Shown here one piece after another: positions 44,543 to 54,401 of a stretch of 64,000 bases of DNA. The position numbers were made by a program, and so were the translations under genes. The notes under the pieces were generated by a model that had not been told where the DNA came from, searched no databases, and was given only the letters and a program-made list of their open reading frames with translations. The DNA comes from Aquimarina algiphila (GTDB lineage: Bacteria > Bacteroidota > Bacteroidia > Flavobacteriales > Flavobacteriaceae), in contig NZ_VLNR01000068.1 in NCBI RefSeq assembly GCF_007489275.1, positions 1 to 64,000 of the forward strand, read 5' to 3'. The stretch's first letter is position 1; each line of letters opens with the position of its first letter.

Positions 44543-46993
44543 TTAAAGTTTTTTAGCATTCTTAACCTTAGTATTCGTTATGGCTATTTTTAGAACATCT
44601 TCCATATTTTTCACATAGTGAAAAGTTAAACCTTTTAGATATTCTGATTTAATCTCATCAATATCTCGCTTATTATCTTCACAAAGTAATATTTCTTTTA
44701 TGTGTGCTCTTTTTGCTGCAAGAATCTTTTCTTTTATTCCGCCAACCGGAAGTACTTTTCCTCGCAATGTGATTTCACCAGTCATTGCCAGACTTTTCTT
44801 GACTTTACGTTGCGTAAATAAAGATACCAGAGAAGTAAGCATAGTTACCCCTGCACTTGGACCATCTTTTGGGGTAGCTCCTTCCGGAACATGAATATGT
44901 ACATTATAAGTATCAAAAATTTCAGGTTTAATACCTAATTCGGCTGCATTTGCTTTAATAAATTCCATCGCAATAGTTGCAGATTCCTTCATTACTTTAC
45001 CTAGATTCCCTGTTATACTTAAGGTTCCTTTTCCTTTAGAAAGAATAGATTCTATAAATAATATATCTCCTCCAACTCTCGTCCAGGCCAAACCGGTTAC
45101 AACTCCTGCAACATCATTATTTTCATATTTATCGCGTTCTAGTCGTGGCGCTCCAAGAACTTCTATAACATCTTCATTACTAATCTTAATATTGTACTCC
45201 TCTTCCATCGCTATATTCTTGGCAGCATATCGTACCATTTTAGCGATTTGTTTTTCTAATCCTCTAACACCTGATTCTCTGGTGTAGCCTTCTATTATTT
45301 TTTCTAATTGTGCTTTTCCTAGTTTGATATGAGATTTATCCAGTCCATGCTCTTCTAATTGTTTAGGTAATAAATGTTGTTTAGCAATCTCTACCTTTTC
45401 TTCAATCGTATATCCTGTAACATTAATAATTTCCATTCTATCCCGAAGCGCTGGTTGAATTGTACTCAAACTATTCGAAGTAGCAATAAACATTACTTTA
45501 GAAAGATCAAATCCCATTTCAAGAAAATTATCATGAAATTCTGAGTTTTGTTCTGGATCTAAAACCTCTAATAACGCAGAAGAAGGATCTCCTTGATTAC
45601 CAACAGAAAGTTTATCAATTTCATCCAAAACAAATACTGGATTACTAGTTCCTGCTTTTTTAAGGCTTTGGATAATTCTACCTGGCATCGCTCCAATATA
45701 AGTCTTCCTATGCCCTCTAATCTCTGCTTCATCGCGCAATCCTCCCAAAGAGATTCTTACATATTCTCTTCCTAATGCCTCTGCCACAGATTTCCCTAAA
45801 GAAGTTTTACCAACTCCAGGAGGCCCATATAAACACAATATTGGGGATTTCATATCATTACGAAGTTTTAACACCGCCAAATATTCTATAATACGGCGTT
45901 TTACTTCATCAAGACCATAATGATCTCTGTCTAAAACTTTTTTGGCAAACTTTAAATCAAATTTATCAGTACTAAACGTATTCCATGGTAAATCAAGAAA
46001 TAGGTCCAAATAATTACGTTGTATAGAATATTCTGCTACTTGCGGATTCATACGCTGCATTTTGGCGAGTTCTTTATCAAAATGCTTTTTTACATCCTCA
46101 TCCCATTTTTTATCTCTACCTCGCATACGCATTTCTTCAATCTCATCTTCATGTGAAACTCCTCCAAGTTCTTCCTGGATAGTTTTCATCTGTTGATGTA
46201 AGAAATATTCGCGTTGTTGCTGGCTCATATCATGCTGAACCTTATTCTGTATATCATTTTTAAGTTCCAATTTCTGAAACTCTACATTCATATATTTCAA
46301 AGTAGCTAATGCTCTTTCTTTTAGATCATTAACCTCTAATAGTTTTTGTTTTTCCTCTACAGGAAGGTTAAGATTAGAAGACACAAAATTGATCAAAAAG
46401 GAATTACTTTCTATATTCTTAATGGCAAAAGAAGCCTCTGATGGAATATTTGGACTTTCTTTTATAATCTCTAGAGCCAAATCTTTAATCGAGTCTATTA
46501 TCGCACTAAATTCTTTATTTTCCTTAGCTGGTCTCGCTTCGGGAACTTCTTTTACTTTGGCTTTTATATAAGGTACTTCCTCTACTACTTCATCGATATG
46601 AAATCGTTTCTTACCCTGTAAAATAACAGTAGTATTGCCATCTGGCATTTTTAAGACTCTTAGAATACGAGCTACAACTCCTACTCTATTAATATCTTTT
46701 AAAGATGGATTCTCTATTCCTTCTTCTTTCTGAGAAACTACGCCAATTGTTTTATTTCCATTATTAGCTTCGTTAAGAAGTTTAATAGATTTATCTCTCC
46801 CGGCTGTAATAGGAATAACAACTCCAGGAAACAAAACCGTATTTCTTAAAGGCAAAATAGATAATATCTCTGGTAGATCTTCTTTGTCTATTTCTTCTTC
46901 ATCTTCAGGAGTCATCAAAGGTATTAACTCTGCATCTTCTTCTATTCCTTGAAATGACAAACTGTCAAGTGTTGTAAATTTGGTTTTCGCCAT
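44543..46993 (-). CDS. lon: ATP-dependent protease Lon
   Basis: An 816-residue cytoplasmic ATP-dependent serine protease that degrades misfolded and regulatory proteins. The N-terminal substrate-binding LON domain begins at about residue 44 (LSILPLRNTVLFPGVVIP), followed by a coiled coil. Walker A GPPGVGKT is at 390-397, Walker B at about 453-460 (FVLDEID), and the protease domain carries the Ser-Lys dyad S713 (KDGPSAG) and K756 (GGIKEK). The first ~40 residues are an acidic extension seen in other Bacteroidota Lon proteins. It is convergent with the adhesin operon and divergent from the sigma-factor operon. Confidence 0.96.
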   Translation of the reverse strand: MAKTKFTTLDSLSFQGIEEDAELIPLMTPEDEEEIDKEDLPEILSILPLRNTVLFPGVVIPITAGRDKSIKLLNEANNGNKTIGVVSQKEEGIENPSLKDINRVGVVARILRVLKMPDGNTTVILQGKKRFHIDEVVEEVPYIKAKVKEVPEARPAKENKEFSAIIDSIKDLALEIIKESPNIPSEASFAIKNIESNSFLINFVSSNLNLPVEEKQKLLEVNDLKERALATLKYMNVEFQKLELKNDIQNKVQHDMSQQQREYFLHQQMKTIQEELGGVSHEDEIEEMRMRGRDKKWDEDVKKHFDKELAKMQRMNPQVAEYSIQRNYLDLFLDLPWNTFSTDKFDLKFAKKVLDRDHYGLDEVKRRIIEYLAVLKLRNDMKSPILCLYGPPGVGKTSLGKSVAEALGREYVRISLGGLRDEAEIRGHRKTYIGAMPGRIIQSLKKAGTSNPVFVLDEIDKLSVGNQGDPSSALLEVLDPEQNSEFHDNFLEMGFDLSKVMFIATSNSLSTIQPALRDRMEIINVTGYTIEEKVEIAKQHLLPKQLEEHGLDKSHIKLGKAQLEKIIEGYTRESGVRGLEKQIAKMVRYAAKNIAMEEEYNIKISNEDVIEVLGAPRLERDKYENNDVAGVVTGLAWTRVGGDILFIESILSKGKGTLSITGNLGKVMKESATIAMEFIKANAAELGIKPEIFDTYNVHIHVPEGATPKDGPSAGVTMLTSLVSLFTQRKVKKSLAMTGEITLRGKVLPVGGIKEKILAAKRAHIKEILLCEDNKRDIDEIKSEYLKGLTFHYVKNMEDVLKIAITNTKVKNAKKL

Positions 46994-47215
46994 AAGTATA
47001 TATCAAAGTCATTTTGTCATTACTACAAAACAACATTTCTTTTTAAAATTTATTTAAATCAACTAAAACTTCATTAAACCTAATAAAACTAGGGTTTTAA
47101 TATACGTTCATTATTTATATTTCAATTGTTATGCCATAAGTTTTTAAAAAAAATATTTTAAAACTGTAACAAATCAAATCAATATATATCTTTATTTAAA
47201 AGTAAATTAATTTTT

Positions 47216-47764
47216 TTGTCACTAACCCAACTAAATACAGAGCAACTAATAGCCAAATGTCGAGAGCATGATCAAAATGCGCAGCTCGAAACATATAACC
47301 GTTATTATAAAGCAATGTACAATACGGCATTGAGAATCATAAAAGATAGCGCAGAAGCTGAAGACGTCATGCAAGAAGCTTTTTTGACAGCTTTTACCAA
47401 GCTCTCTATGCTAGAAGACAATAATATGTTTGGCGCATGGTTAAAAAGAATAGTTATTAATGCTAGTTTAACTGTGTCACGTAAAAATAGTCTTCATCGT
47501 GAAGTAGCTTTAGAAACTGTAGAATATGCTCTTTCTGATAGTACAGGAATAGCAGAAGAAGATTTAGCTTCTGTAAAGGTGAATGCTGTATTAAATACGC
47601 TAACTGAACTAAAAGACAGCTATAGCACTGCATTATCATTACATCTAATTGAGGGGTATGATTATGAAGAGATCTGTCAAATTATGAATATATCATATTC
47701 TAATTGTCGTACGCTTGTTTCGCGCGCAAAAGAAAGCTTACGAAAAAAAATACAATTTGTATGA
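47216..47764 (+). CDS. ECF-type RNA polymerase sigma factor
   Basis: A 182-residue sigma-70 family factor of the extracytoplasmic-function type. Region 2 runs over YNRYYKAMYNTALRII and DAEDVMQEAFLTAFTKL-like sequence, and region 4 over EGYDYEEICQIMNISYSNCR. The start is TTG at 47216: the first in-frame ATG falls inside region 2, and the TTG is followed by the conserved SLTQLNTEQLIAKCR opening. It is translationally coupled to the next gene, a likely anti-sigma factor, by an ATGA overlap. Its target is probably this operon itself and envelope genes; that is inferred. Confidence 0.92.
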   Translation: MSLTQLNTEQLIAKCREHDQNAQLETYNRYYKAMYNTALRIIKDSAEAEDVMQEAFLTAFTKLSMLEDNNMFGAWLKRIVINASLTVSRKNSLHREVALETVEYALSDSTGIAEEDLASVKVNAVLNTLTELKDSYSTALSLHLIEGYDYEEICQIMNISYSNCRTLVSRAKESLRKKIQFV

Positions 47765-48321
47765 ACAATGACAATATAGAAAAGTTATTTGAACGAATGG
47801 AGGATCAATTAGACATATACGAACCTTCGGCTAACCACAAGGCGCGGTTTTTAGAAAAACTGCAAGGTCAAGGTAAAGTCGTTCCGTTAAAGCCTAAAAA
47901 GAGGAATTGGTATACACCAATTGCAATCGCAGCTTCTGTTGCCATTCTATTTGGAATTGTGACTATGACCTCTAAAATTGATACCAAAGAAGAAGTAGAT
48001 TTAGCTAGTGTTTCACCTCAAATGGAAGAAACTCAAAGTTTTTTCACTTCTGCGATTCAAGTGCAACTAGAGGAAATCAATAAGATTTCTTCTCCAGAAA
48101 CGAAAAAACTGGTTACCGATGCAATGTTGCAATTAGAAAAATTGGAATCGGATTATGAAACCCTAAAAAAAGATCTTTTTCATAGTGGAAATGATAAAAG
48201 GGTAATTAGTGCAATGATTCAAAACTTTCAGCAGCGAGCGAATTTGTTAGAAGATGTACTTCAAAAAATTAATGACATTAAAGAATTTAAATTATCAGAA
48301 AATGAAAACTCTATACTATAA
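47761..48321 (+). CDS. membrane protein, probable anti-sigma factor
   Basis: A 186-residue protein. A cytoplasmic N-terminal part of ~60 residues (NIEKLFERMEDQLDIYEPSA) is followed by one transmembrane helix (WYTPIAIAASVAILFGIVTM) and a C-terminal periplasmic part with long helical, coiled-coil-like sequence (EEINKISSPETKKLV, then LEKLESDYETLKKDLF). One helix separating a cytoplasmic head from a periplasmic sensor is the layout of anti-sigma factors. The start ATG at 47761 overlaps the sigma-factor stop by 4 bases. No zinc motif is present, so the family is not certain. Confidence 0.75.
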   Translation: MNNDNIEKLFERMEDQLDIYEPSANHKARFLEKLQGQGKVVPLKPKKRNWYTPIAIAASVAILFGIVTMTSKIDTKEEVDLASVSPQMEETQSFFTSAIQVQLEEINKISSPETKKLVTDAMLQLEKLESDYETLKKDLFHSGNDKRVISAMIQNFQQRANLLEDVLQKINDIKEFKLSENENSIL

Positions 48322-49393
48322 TATAATCTTATTATTACTCATTCCAGCTTTAGCGTTAGCCAATAATGGAGATTTAAAAGGGAAATACACCAAGGAAAAA
48401 AAATTGAAAAAAGAATTCTCGGTGAACGCAAATGCTTTACTAAAAATTAGTAATGATTATGGTAATCTGGATATTACTTCATGGAATGAAAACCGGATCG
48501 TCATGGAAATTAATATTAAAGTAAGCGGTAATGATGAAGAAAAAGTTATAAAAAAATTAGAATCAATAGGTGTAGAATTTGATGCTTCATCTCAAATGGT
48601 TAGTGCCAGAACTACTTTTAATAAGAGTGATAGCTCATGGTGGGATAAATGGACCAGCGGTTGGAATAACAATCTAAACATGAAGATCAACTACACCGTA
48701 AAAGTTCCTGTAACCAATAGTATCGACCTTAATAATGATTATGGAAATATTAATCTTGATAAAATACAGGGTACTGCAAAAATCAATTGTGATTATGGAC
48801 AAATTATCCTTGGTGAATTGTTAGGAAATGACAACTACATCAATATAGATTACACAAATAATAGCACCATAGAATATATGAAAAATGGAAAGATTAATGC
48901 TGACTATTCTGATTTTGAAATAGGTAAATCCGATAGAATTGATCTTAATGCCGATTATACCAAATCAAAGTTTAAATCGATAAAAAACCTAAATTATAAC
49001 TGTGATTATGGTTCAATAAAAATAGAAAATGGAGGCGATGTAACTGGGCAAGCAGATTACGTAAGTACAAAAATCGGAAGTATTTCTGAGGCACTAAATA
49101 TAGATTCTGACTATGGATCTATTACCATTCAGTCTTTACAACCTTCTTTTAGAAATGTAACTATCAAAACAGATTATACTTCTGCAGATATCGGATATGA
49201 AAACGGTTGTACTTTTGATTTCTCAATCAAAACTTCGTATGGAGGTGTAAAGGTTGATGAAAGCATCACTGTTCAGAAAAAATATGTGAAAAGTTCTAAA
49301 AAAGAGTATCAAGGATATCAAGGTGAGGCAAATAGCGGAAATACAATTAATATTACGTCTAGCTATGGAGGAATTAAACTAAGAAAAAACTAA
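48302..49393 (+). CDS. exported DUF4097-like beta-repeat protein
   Basis: A 363-residue protein with a signal peptide (MKTLYYNIILLLLIPALALA). The mature part is a ladder of short strands in which the motif N/D-DYG or DYT recurs about every 20-30 residues (SNDYGNLDI, LNNDYGNINL, INCDYGQIIL, NADYTKSKF, NCDYGSIKI, DSDYGSITI, KTDYTSADI), the pattern of beta-helix DUF4097-type proteins. It lies in a sigma/anti-sigma operon; the ATG at 48302 overlaps the anti-sigma gene by 20 bases. Function unknown; an envelope or surface role is inferred. Confidence 0.8.
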   Translation: MKTLYYNIILLLLIPALALANNGDLKGKYTKEKKLKKEFSVNANALLKISNDYGNLDITSWNENRIVMEINIKVSGNDEEKVIKKLESIGVEFDASSQMVSARTTFNKSDSSWWDKWTSGWNNNLNMKINYTVKVPVTNSIDLNNDYGNINLDKIQGTAKINCDYGQIILGELLGNDNYINIDYTNNSTIEYMKNGKINADYSDFEIGKSDRIDLNADYTKSKFKSIKNLNYNCDYGSIKIENGGDVTGQADYVSTKIGSISEALNIDSDYGSITIQSLQPSFRNVTIKTDYTSADIGYENGCTFDFSIKTSYGGVKVDESITVQKKYVKSSKKEYQGYQGEANSGNTINITSSYGGIKLRKN

Positions 49394-49419
49394 TACACAA
49401 ATTATAATACATCAGCAAA

Positions 49420-50154
49420 ATGAAAGTAACAACAATTATATTAGGTATAGCACTATGTAGTATAACTACAGTACAGGCTCAATGGTGGGGAAATGGAAAA
49501 AAAATTAAAGGTGACGGTAATATGACCACTAAAGAAAGAACTACATCTGATTATGATCAGATTAAAGTAAAAGGAAGCCTTGACGTCTCTTTGGTTTCTG
49601 GAACTGAAGGAAAAATTTCTATTGAAGGAGAAAGTAACCTTATTGATTATATCGAAACTAAAGTTGAAGGTGATGCATTAAGAATATATGTTCAAAAAGG
49701 ATATTATTTAAAACCATCTATTGGAAAAAAGCTATTAATTACAGTTCCTTTTAAAGATTTAACTCAAGTGACTCTATCTGGATCGGGAGATGTCTACAGC
49801 TCTGATACTATTAAAGCTGCAGAATTTAAAACAGCAGTATCGGGTTCTGGTGATATCAAACTTATAGTAGACACAGATAAGACCTATGCTCAAGTATCTG
49901 GATCCGGAGATTTAGTTTTAAAAGGAAAAACAGATAGTTTTAACTGTAGTGTTGCAGGGTCTGGAGATCTCGAAGCTTATGAATTAAATGCAAAAAATGC
50001 CAATGCTGCTGTATCAGGATCTGGAGATATTCAACTCACCGCGACTTCATTTTTAAAAGCACGAGTATCAGGATCTGGAGATATTGCATATAAAGGAAAT
50101 CCAGAAAAAGAAGACAAAAAAGTATCTGGATCTGGAGATATTACAAAACGTTAA
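49420..50154 (+). CDS. head GIN domain protein (DUF2807)
   Basis: A 244-residue exported protein: signal peptide MKVTTIILGIALCSITTVQA, then a right-handed beta-helix-like repeat in which SGSGD recurs (VTLSGSGDVYSS, AVSGSGDIKL, QVSGSGDLVL, SVAGSGDLEA, AVSGSGDIQL, RVSGSGDIAY, KVSGSGDITK) at roughly 16-25 residue spacing. This is the head GIN domain pattern of Bacteroidota, whose function is not established. Last gene of the sigma-factor operon, followed by a terminator. Confidence 0.9.
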   Translation: MKVTTIILGIALCSITTVQAQWWGNGKKIKGDGNMTTKERTTSDYDQIKVKGSLDVSLVSGTEGKISIEGESNLIDYIETKVEGDALRIYVQKGYYLKPSIGKKLLITVPFKDLTQVTLSGSGDVYSSDTIKAAEFKTAVSGSGDIKLIVDTDKTYAQVSGSGDLVLKGKTDSFNCSVAGSGDLEAYELNAKNANAAVSGSGDIQLTATSFLKARVSGSGDIAYKGNPEKEDKKVSGSGDITKR

Positions 50155-50175
50155 TATCACAATTTAAAAACAATT

Positions 50176-50217
50176 AAAAAAACTGTTTATGGAGTTCATT
50201 CTTAAACAGTTTTTTTT
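50176..50217 (+). terminator. rho-independent terminator of sigma operon
   Basis: AAAAAAACTGTTTA (50176-50189) pairs with TAAACAGTTTTTTT (50203-50216) around a 13-base loop, with a run of eight Ts ending at 50217. Confidence 0.85.
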
Positions 50218-50232
50218 ATGCTCAATAATCTC

Positions 50233-50240
50233 TATTTTTG
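50233..50240 (+). promoter_or_regulatory. TAnnTTTG -7 box for CpsB-like gene
   Basis: TATTTTTG lies about 78 bases before the TTG start at 50318. No clear -33 element. Confidence 0.35.
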
Positions 50241-50317
50241 AAAAATACTTGCAGTTATTGTTAAATATCAATATAATAAGTATTTTTTAGTTTAAATTCA
50301 CCCCAAATAAAACAATA

Positions 50318-51055
50318 TTGTCATTTTTATCAAAAAAAGAAACCCCTTTTTATGAAGTTGTTCCTAACGGCTATGTAGATATTCATTCTCATCTTCTTCC
50401 TGGTATTGATGATGGAGTGAAGACTGTATATCAATCTGCTTACATCCTAGAGCAATTAGAAAAAATTGGCATCAAAAAAGTAATCACAACTCCCCATGTT
50501 ATTCAGGACGTTTGGCCAAATTCATCACAAACCATATGCACCAAACTAGAAGAAATGCAAGAGATTCTTACCCCTCTTGGAATAACAGGTGTTGAATTAT
50601 TATCTAGTGCAGAATACATGATGGATGATTTGTTTTATGATCGTTTAAAACAAAATGACATTCTACCTCTTCATAAGAATTATATCCTTGTAGAGATGTC
50701 GACATTTGGTCCTCCTATAAATCTTAATGAAATATTATTTGAAATTAAATTAGCTGGATATATCCCTATTCTTGCACATCCAGAACGATATTCTTTCTAT
50801 GAAGATGATCTTAAAAAATATGACGAACTTAAAAAATCTGGGTTTTTATTTCAGCTTAATTTGTTATCTGTATCTGGATATTACGGGGAAAACATTAAGT
50901 CTTTTGCAAAGAAATTAATCGATCTTGATTATATAGATTTTACCGGATCAGACATACATAATTATCATCAACTCGGAATACTACAACAAGGATTCCCTAA
51001 AAAGGTAGCTGAAAAAATAACTAGGTTAATGAAAAAAAATTCTATTTTTTCTTAA
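50318..51055 (+). CDS. CpsB/YwqE-type tyrosine phosphatase
   Basis: A 245-residue PHP-fold metal-dependent protein-tyrosine phosphatase. Metal-binding motifs are VDIHSHLLPGIDDG (about residues 21-34), TTPHV, SSAEYMMDD, LAHPERY and TGSDIHNYH. Enzymes of this type dephosphorylate the Wzc-like tyrosine kinase that controls polysaccharide length and export; the kinase is encoded next door in the opposite direction (stop to stop, 10 bases). The start is TTG at 50318, since no in-frame ATG precedes the catalytic motif. The pairing makes a capsule-control role likely. Confidence 0.92.
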   Translation: MSFLSKKETPFYEVVPNGYVDIHSHLLPGIDDGVKTVYQSAYILEQLEKIGIKKVITTPHVIQDVWPNSSQTICTKLEEMQEILTPLGITGVELLSSAEYMMDDLFYDRLKQNDILPLHKNYILVEMSTFGPPINLNEILFEIKLAGYIPILAHPERYSFYEDDLKKYDELKKSGFLFQLNLLSVSGYYGENIKSFAKKLIDLDYIDFTGSDIHNYHQLGILQQGFPKKVAEKITRLMKKNSIFS

Positions 51056-51065
51056 TATAACGTAT

Positions 51066-53420
51066 CTATTTCTTTTTACCATATCCATACCCATAATTAT
51101 AACCAGTTTTGGTAGCTGCTGCGTTAAGTAATACGGCAATATTAGGCAAACGTTTCTCTCTATAGAAGTTTTCTGGAACTTGTAAAACTCTTTTGTCAGA
51201 ATAATTTTCTCTTACTATATAAATACTAAGATCTGCAAATTTTGCTATTAACAGCGTATCTGTTACTAGACTAACCGGAGCAGTATCAACAACAACATAA
51301 TCATACTCACTTTGCAAATACTCAAACATAGAATTAACTCGTTCTTGCATAAGAAGTTCTGCAGGATTTGGAGGAATAGCTCCAGATGGTATAATATCAA
51401 AAGAATTTTCTTCTTTGTCGTTGTATATAATATCTTCTGGATTTAATTCAGCATTCATTATATAGTTAGTAAGTCCTTTTGTATCTCTTCCATTAGGTAA
51501 ATCGAAGAACTTATGAAACTTTGGGTCTCTCAAATCTGTCCCCAAATACGCTACTTTTTTACCAGAAATGGATAAGGTCTTAGCCAAGTTTGATGAAATT
51601 AATGTTTTTCCTTCTCCTGAGATTGTGGAAGTGACAAAAATAACTTTTCCTTTATCCTTATTAATACCCGCTAAAAGGAAATCAAGATTAGTTCTCAAAA
51701 TCCTAAATGCCTCAGCAATACCAGATCTATCATTTTGAGAAATAACAATTTGTTTTTTTGATTTCACCTTTGGAATAGATCCAATAATTGGCATTGAAAG
51801 TACTTTCTCCAGATCTTCTCTAGAACGTATTTTTACATTTAATAAGTCAGAGGTATAAATAATCAAAAAAGGTAGCACAAATCCTAAGAAAAAAGCTCCT
51901 GCAAATATTGTTTTTTTATTAGGAGACACAGGATATGAGCTCAAAGTTGAGGCTTTATCTATTACTCTGGCATTAGATAATGTTATATGGCTTGTAATCT
52001 CTGCCTCTTCTCTTTTTTGTAAAAGATAGAGGTATAACTGTTCTTTAATTGTTTGTTCTCTTTCAATTACTCGTAGATCTTTTTGCCGTATTGGAGCGTT
52101 ATATAATTTACCACTAAAATACTGGTCCTGTGTTCTAAGACTTTTTAATCGTATATTAATTGAACTTCTTAAACTATTCAAACTACCAATAAGTACTTGT
52201 CTTAATCCATCTATTTGTTGGTCTATGTTTACTACAACAGGATTCTGTACACTTGACGTTTTCAATAATCGTTGTCGTTGAAGGATTAATCCATTATATC
52301 TAGATACTGTAGTAGTAATCGTAGGGTCATCAAAACCAAGGTTTGCAGGAACTAAATCATACCTACCTTCTTGACTTAACACAAATCGTCTCATCGATTC
52401 TATAAGACTAAGTTGTGTATTTAGCTGAGCTATTTCTTGTACATTCCTAGAATCTATATCAGCAACCCGTTGTGTTTGTGCTCCTATATCATTTGTAAGT
52501 CCATATTTGGATAAATATCCAGCAGCTTCATCATCAACCTCTGTTAAATCACCAGAAATAAGATCTAAACGTTCGTTTATAAAATCTGCTGTTCTTGCAG
52601 AGGCTTGTTTTTTATTCTGTATCGTAGCTTTATTATATTCTTCAACAAGATTATTGATAATATCTTTTGCTTTTTCTTTTACCGGATCATTTAATGAAAT
52701 TCTAACTATAGAAGAATTCTTTAGCGGAGAAATTGATAATCTACCTCTATATCCTTCTGCTACAGACTTTACAGGAGCAATTTGAATCTTTATGGTTTTG
52801 TTAAGGTGAGGTTCGATATCTTCAACACTTGGAGTAATAACGATATCCCCTACACCACTACTTATTGTTTTTCCAAAAGAATGATCACTTAGTTTTTTAC
52901 CTTTTTTATCCAGAAAAGAAAAAGATGTTCCTGAATTGATTTTTACATGAAAAACCTGAGATTTTGTATGTACAATAGTATCATCTGACAAAAAGTTGAT
53001 CTCAATTAAAGATTTTGGATAATTCTCAACCTCTAAGATTCTTCCTTCGCTAAAGTAGCGTACATTTAAATTTAGATTATTAACTACATTTGTCAACAAT
53101 GTTCTAGATTTGATAATCTGAATTTCGTTCTCGATTTTATTTTGAGAATCATCTAATAAACCCAAATCTTTAAAGGCAGACAACTCGGATTCACTAATAC
53201 TTTCATCTTGAGAAATTATTATCATAGATGAAACATTATACTGAGGAATGGTATACCTTACCTTTACATATGCCAAGGAGACAAAAATAACAACACTCAA
53301 TACAAACCAATACCATTTCTTAAGGTATTTTATAATCTGATCTCTAAGATTAAAACTAAAACTAGAAGATGAATCAAAATTTGTATCGGTAGTAGGTGTA
53401 TTATTTGTATTGGAGATCAT
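51066..53420 (-). CDS. Wzc-like polysaccharide co-polymerase tyrosine kinase
   Basis: A 784-residue inner-membrane protein. Two transmembrane helices (about 36-54 and 507-524) flank a large periplasmic Wzz-type domain with long coiled coil. The cytoplasmic BY-kinase has Walker A TSTISGEGKT (597-606), Walker A' TDLRD and Walker B VVVD (709-712). The C-terminus YNYGYGYGKKK is a short tyrosine cluster for autophosphorylation. It controls chain length and export of capsule or exopolysaccharide together with the Wza-like lipoprotein, whose gene ends 8 bases upstream, and is probably dephosphorylated by the CpsB-type enzyme. Confidence 0.94.
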   Translation of the reverse strand: MISNTNNTPTTDTNFDSSSSFSFNLRDQIIKYLKKWYWFVLSVVIFVSLAYVKVRYTIPQYNVSSMIIISQDESISESELSAFKDLGLLDDSQNKIENEIQIIKSRTLLTNVVNNLNLNVRYFSEGRILEVENYPKSLIEINFLSDDTIVHTKSQVFHVKINSGTSFSFLDKKGKKLSDHSFGKTISSGVGDIVITPSVEDIEPHLNKTIKIQIAPVKSVAEGYRGRLSISPLKNSSIVRISLNDPVKEKAKDIINNLVEEYNKATIQNKKQASARTADFINERLDLISGDLTEVDDEAAGYLSKYGLTNDIGAQTQRVADIDSRNVQEIAQLNTQLSLIESMRRFVLSQEGRYDLVPANLGFDDPTITTTVSRYNGLILQRQRLLKTSSVQNPVVVNIDQQIDGLRQVLIGSLNSLRSSINIRLKSLRTQDQYFSGKLYNAPIRQKDLRVIEREQTIKEQLYLYLLQKREEAEITSHITLSNARVIDKASTLSSYPVSPNKKTIFAGAFFLGFVLPFLIIYTSDLLNVKIRSREDLEKVLSMPIIGSIPKVKSKKQIVISQNDRSGIAEAFRILRTNLDFLLAGINKDKGKVIFVTSTISGEGKTLISSNLAKTLSISGKKVAYLGTDLRDPKFHKFFDLPNGRDTKGLTNYIMNAELNPEDIIYNDKEENSFDIIPSGAIPPNPAELLMQERVNSMFEYLQSEYDYVVVDTAPVSLVTDTLLIAKFADLSIYIVRENYSDKRVLQVPENFYREKRLPNIAVLLNAAATKTGYNYGYGYGKKK

Positions 53421-53428
53421 GTATTATA

Positions 53429-54223
53429 TTATCTTATGATTAAACCAACAGTAGATATAATAACTCCAACTATACTAATAATAATACCTACAGTATTATT
53501 ACGGGTTTTGGATTCTCTTACTCTAGACTGATTAGGTTCTATGTAAAGTACGTCATTTTGAGCCAAATAGTATACAGGAGATTCAAAAATTGATTTAGAA
53601 GTAAGGTCAACACGATGATATGTATTTACGCCTTTATTTTCTCTAATCACCATAACATTTTCTCTTTTCCCTTTGATCGTCATATCCCCAGCCAAACCAA
53701 GAGCTTCTATTATTGTTACTCGTTCATTAGGTATTGTATATGATCCAGGTCTTGCAACCTCCCCCATTACTGTTATTTTAAAATTTTTGAGTCTTACACT
53801 TACAATAGGGTCATTAATATAAATTTTCAATTTTTCTTTGATCATTTCTTTTACCTCAATACGTGTAAGTCCAGCTATTTTTAATCTTCCTAATACTGGA
53901 AAATCAATATTTCCTTCTTCGTCTATTAGATATGTTGGTTCTGGAGCACCGTTCCCGGCAGCACCCGCACCGCCATTTTCTCCCAATGAAGAAGAACTTA
54001 TAGAAGATCCCTGCATTAAATTAAATGGCCTTGCAGCATCCATATCTGCTGCAGATATTAATATACTTACGATATCATCAACCTTAAAAACCGGTGTAAA
54101 TGAGTTAGTTGAGGAAATTTCTTCCTTATTTGCAGAGTCCTGAAAATAAACCACATCTGTTGGGACTTTACATGAAAATACCAAAATTACTACCAGAACT
54201 AAAAACAAAAATCTAAATCTCAT
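53429..54223 (-). CDS. Wza-like polysaccharide export lipoprotein
   Basis: A 264-residue outer-membrane lipoprotein: lipobox VFSC with Cys18, then KVPTDVVYFQD. It has a polysaccharide export (PF02563-type) domain (VDDIVSILISAADMDAARPF, then YLIDEEGNIDFPVLG) and an SLBB-like domain (KITVMGEVARPGSYTI). A C-terminal hydrophobic helix (TVGIIISIVGVIISTVGLII) provides an extra anchor, usual in Bacteroidota versions. It forms the export channel component for the chain controlled by Wzc. First gene of a two-gene transcript; the upstream hairpin at 54341-54385 separates it from the sugar-nucleotide genes. Confidence 0.92.
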   Translation of the reverse strand: MRFRFLFLVLVVILVFSCKVPTDVVYFQDSANKEEISSTNSFTPVFKVDDIVSILISAADMDAARPFNLMQGSSISSSSLGENGGAGAAGNGAPEPTYLIDEEGNIDFPVLGRLKIAGLTRIEVKEMIKEKLKIYINDPIVSVRLKNFKITVMGEVARPGSYTIPNERVTIIEALGLAGDMTIKGKRENVMVIRENKGVNTYHRVDLTSKSIFESPVYYLAQNDVLYIEPNQSRVRESKTRNNTVGIIISIVGVIISTVGLIIR

Positions 54224-54340
54224 ACTTTTAAAACTTTATAAGTAAGTGTTTATAATGAATCACAAAAATATAACTTTATTTAGTTTAGCAATGAAATTTT
54301 GCCTTATCTGTTATATATTGGCTTTTAATGGTCAGATAAA

Positions 54341-54385
54341 ATTGCAATAGTTTATTTCATTAGATTTGAAATAAACTATTGCAAT
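54341..54385 (-). terminator. strong terminator, 19-bp stem
   Basis: ATTGCAATAGTTTATTTCA (54341-54359) pairs perfectly with 54367-54385 around a 7-base loop. On the minus strand it follows the dehydratase gene and is trailed by TTTTATC; on the plus strand it is trailed by a longer T-run. It splits the polysaccharide genes into two transcripts. Confidence 0.85.
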
Positions 54386-54401
54386 CTTTTTTTAAGGAAT
54401 A

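Noticed and set aside
49780..50150. SGSGD-coding repeats as non-coding tandem repeats
   Set aside because: They keep frame throughout and match the GIN beta-helix pattern.
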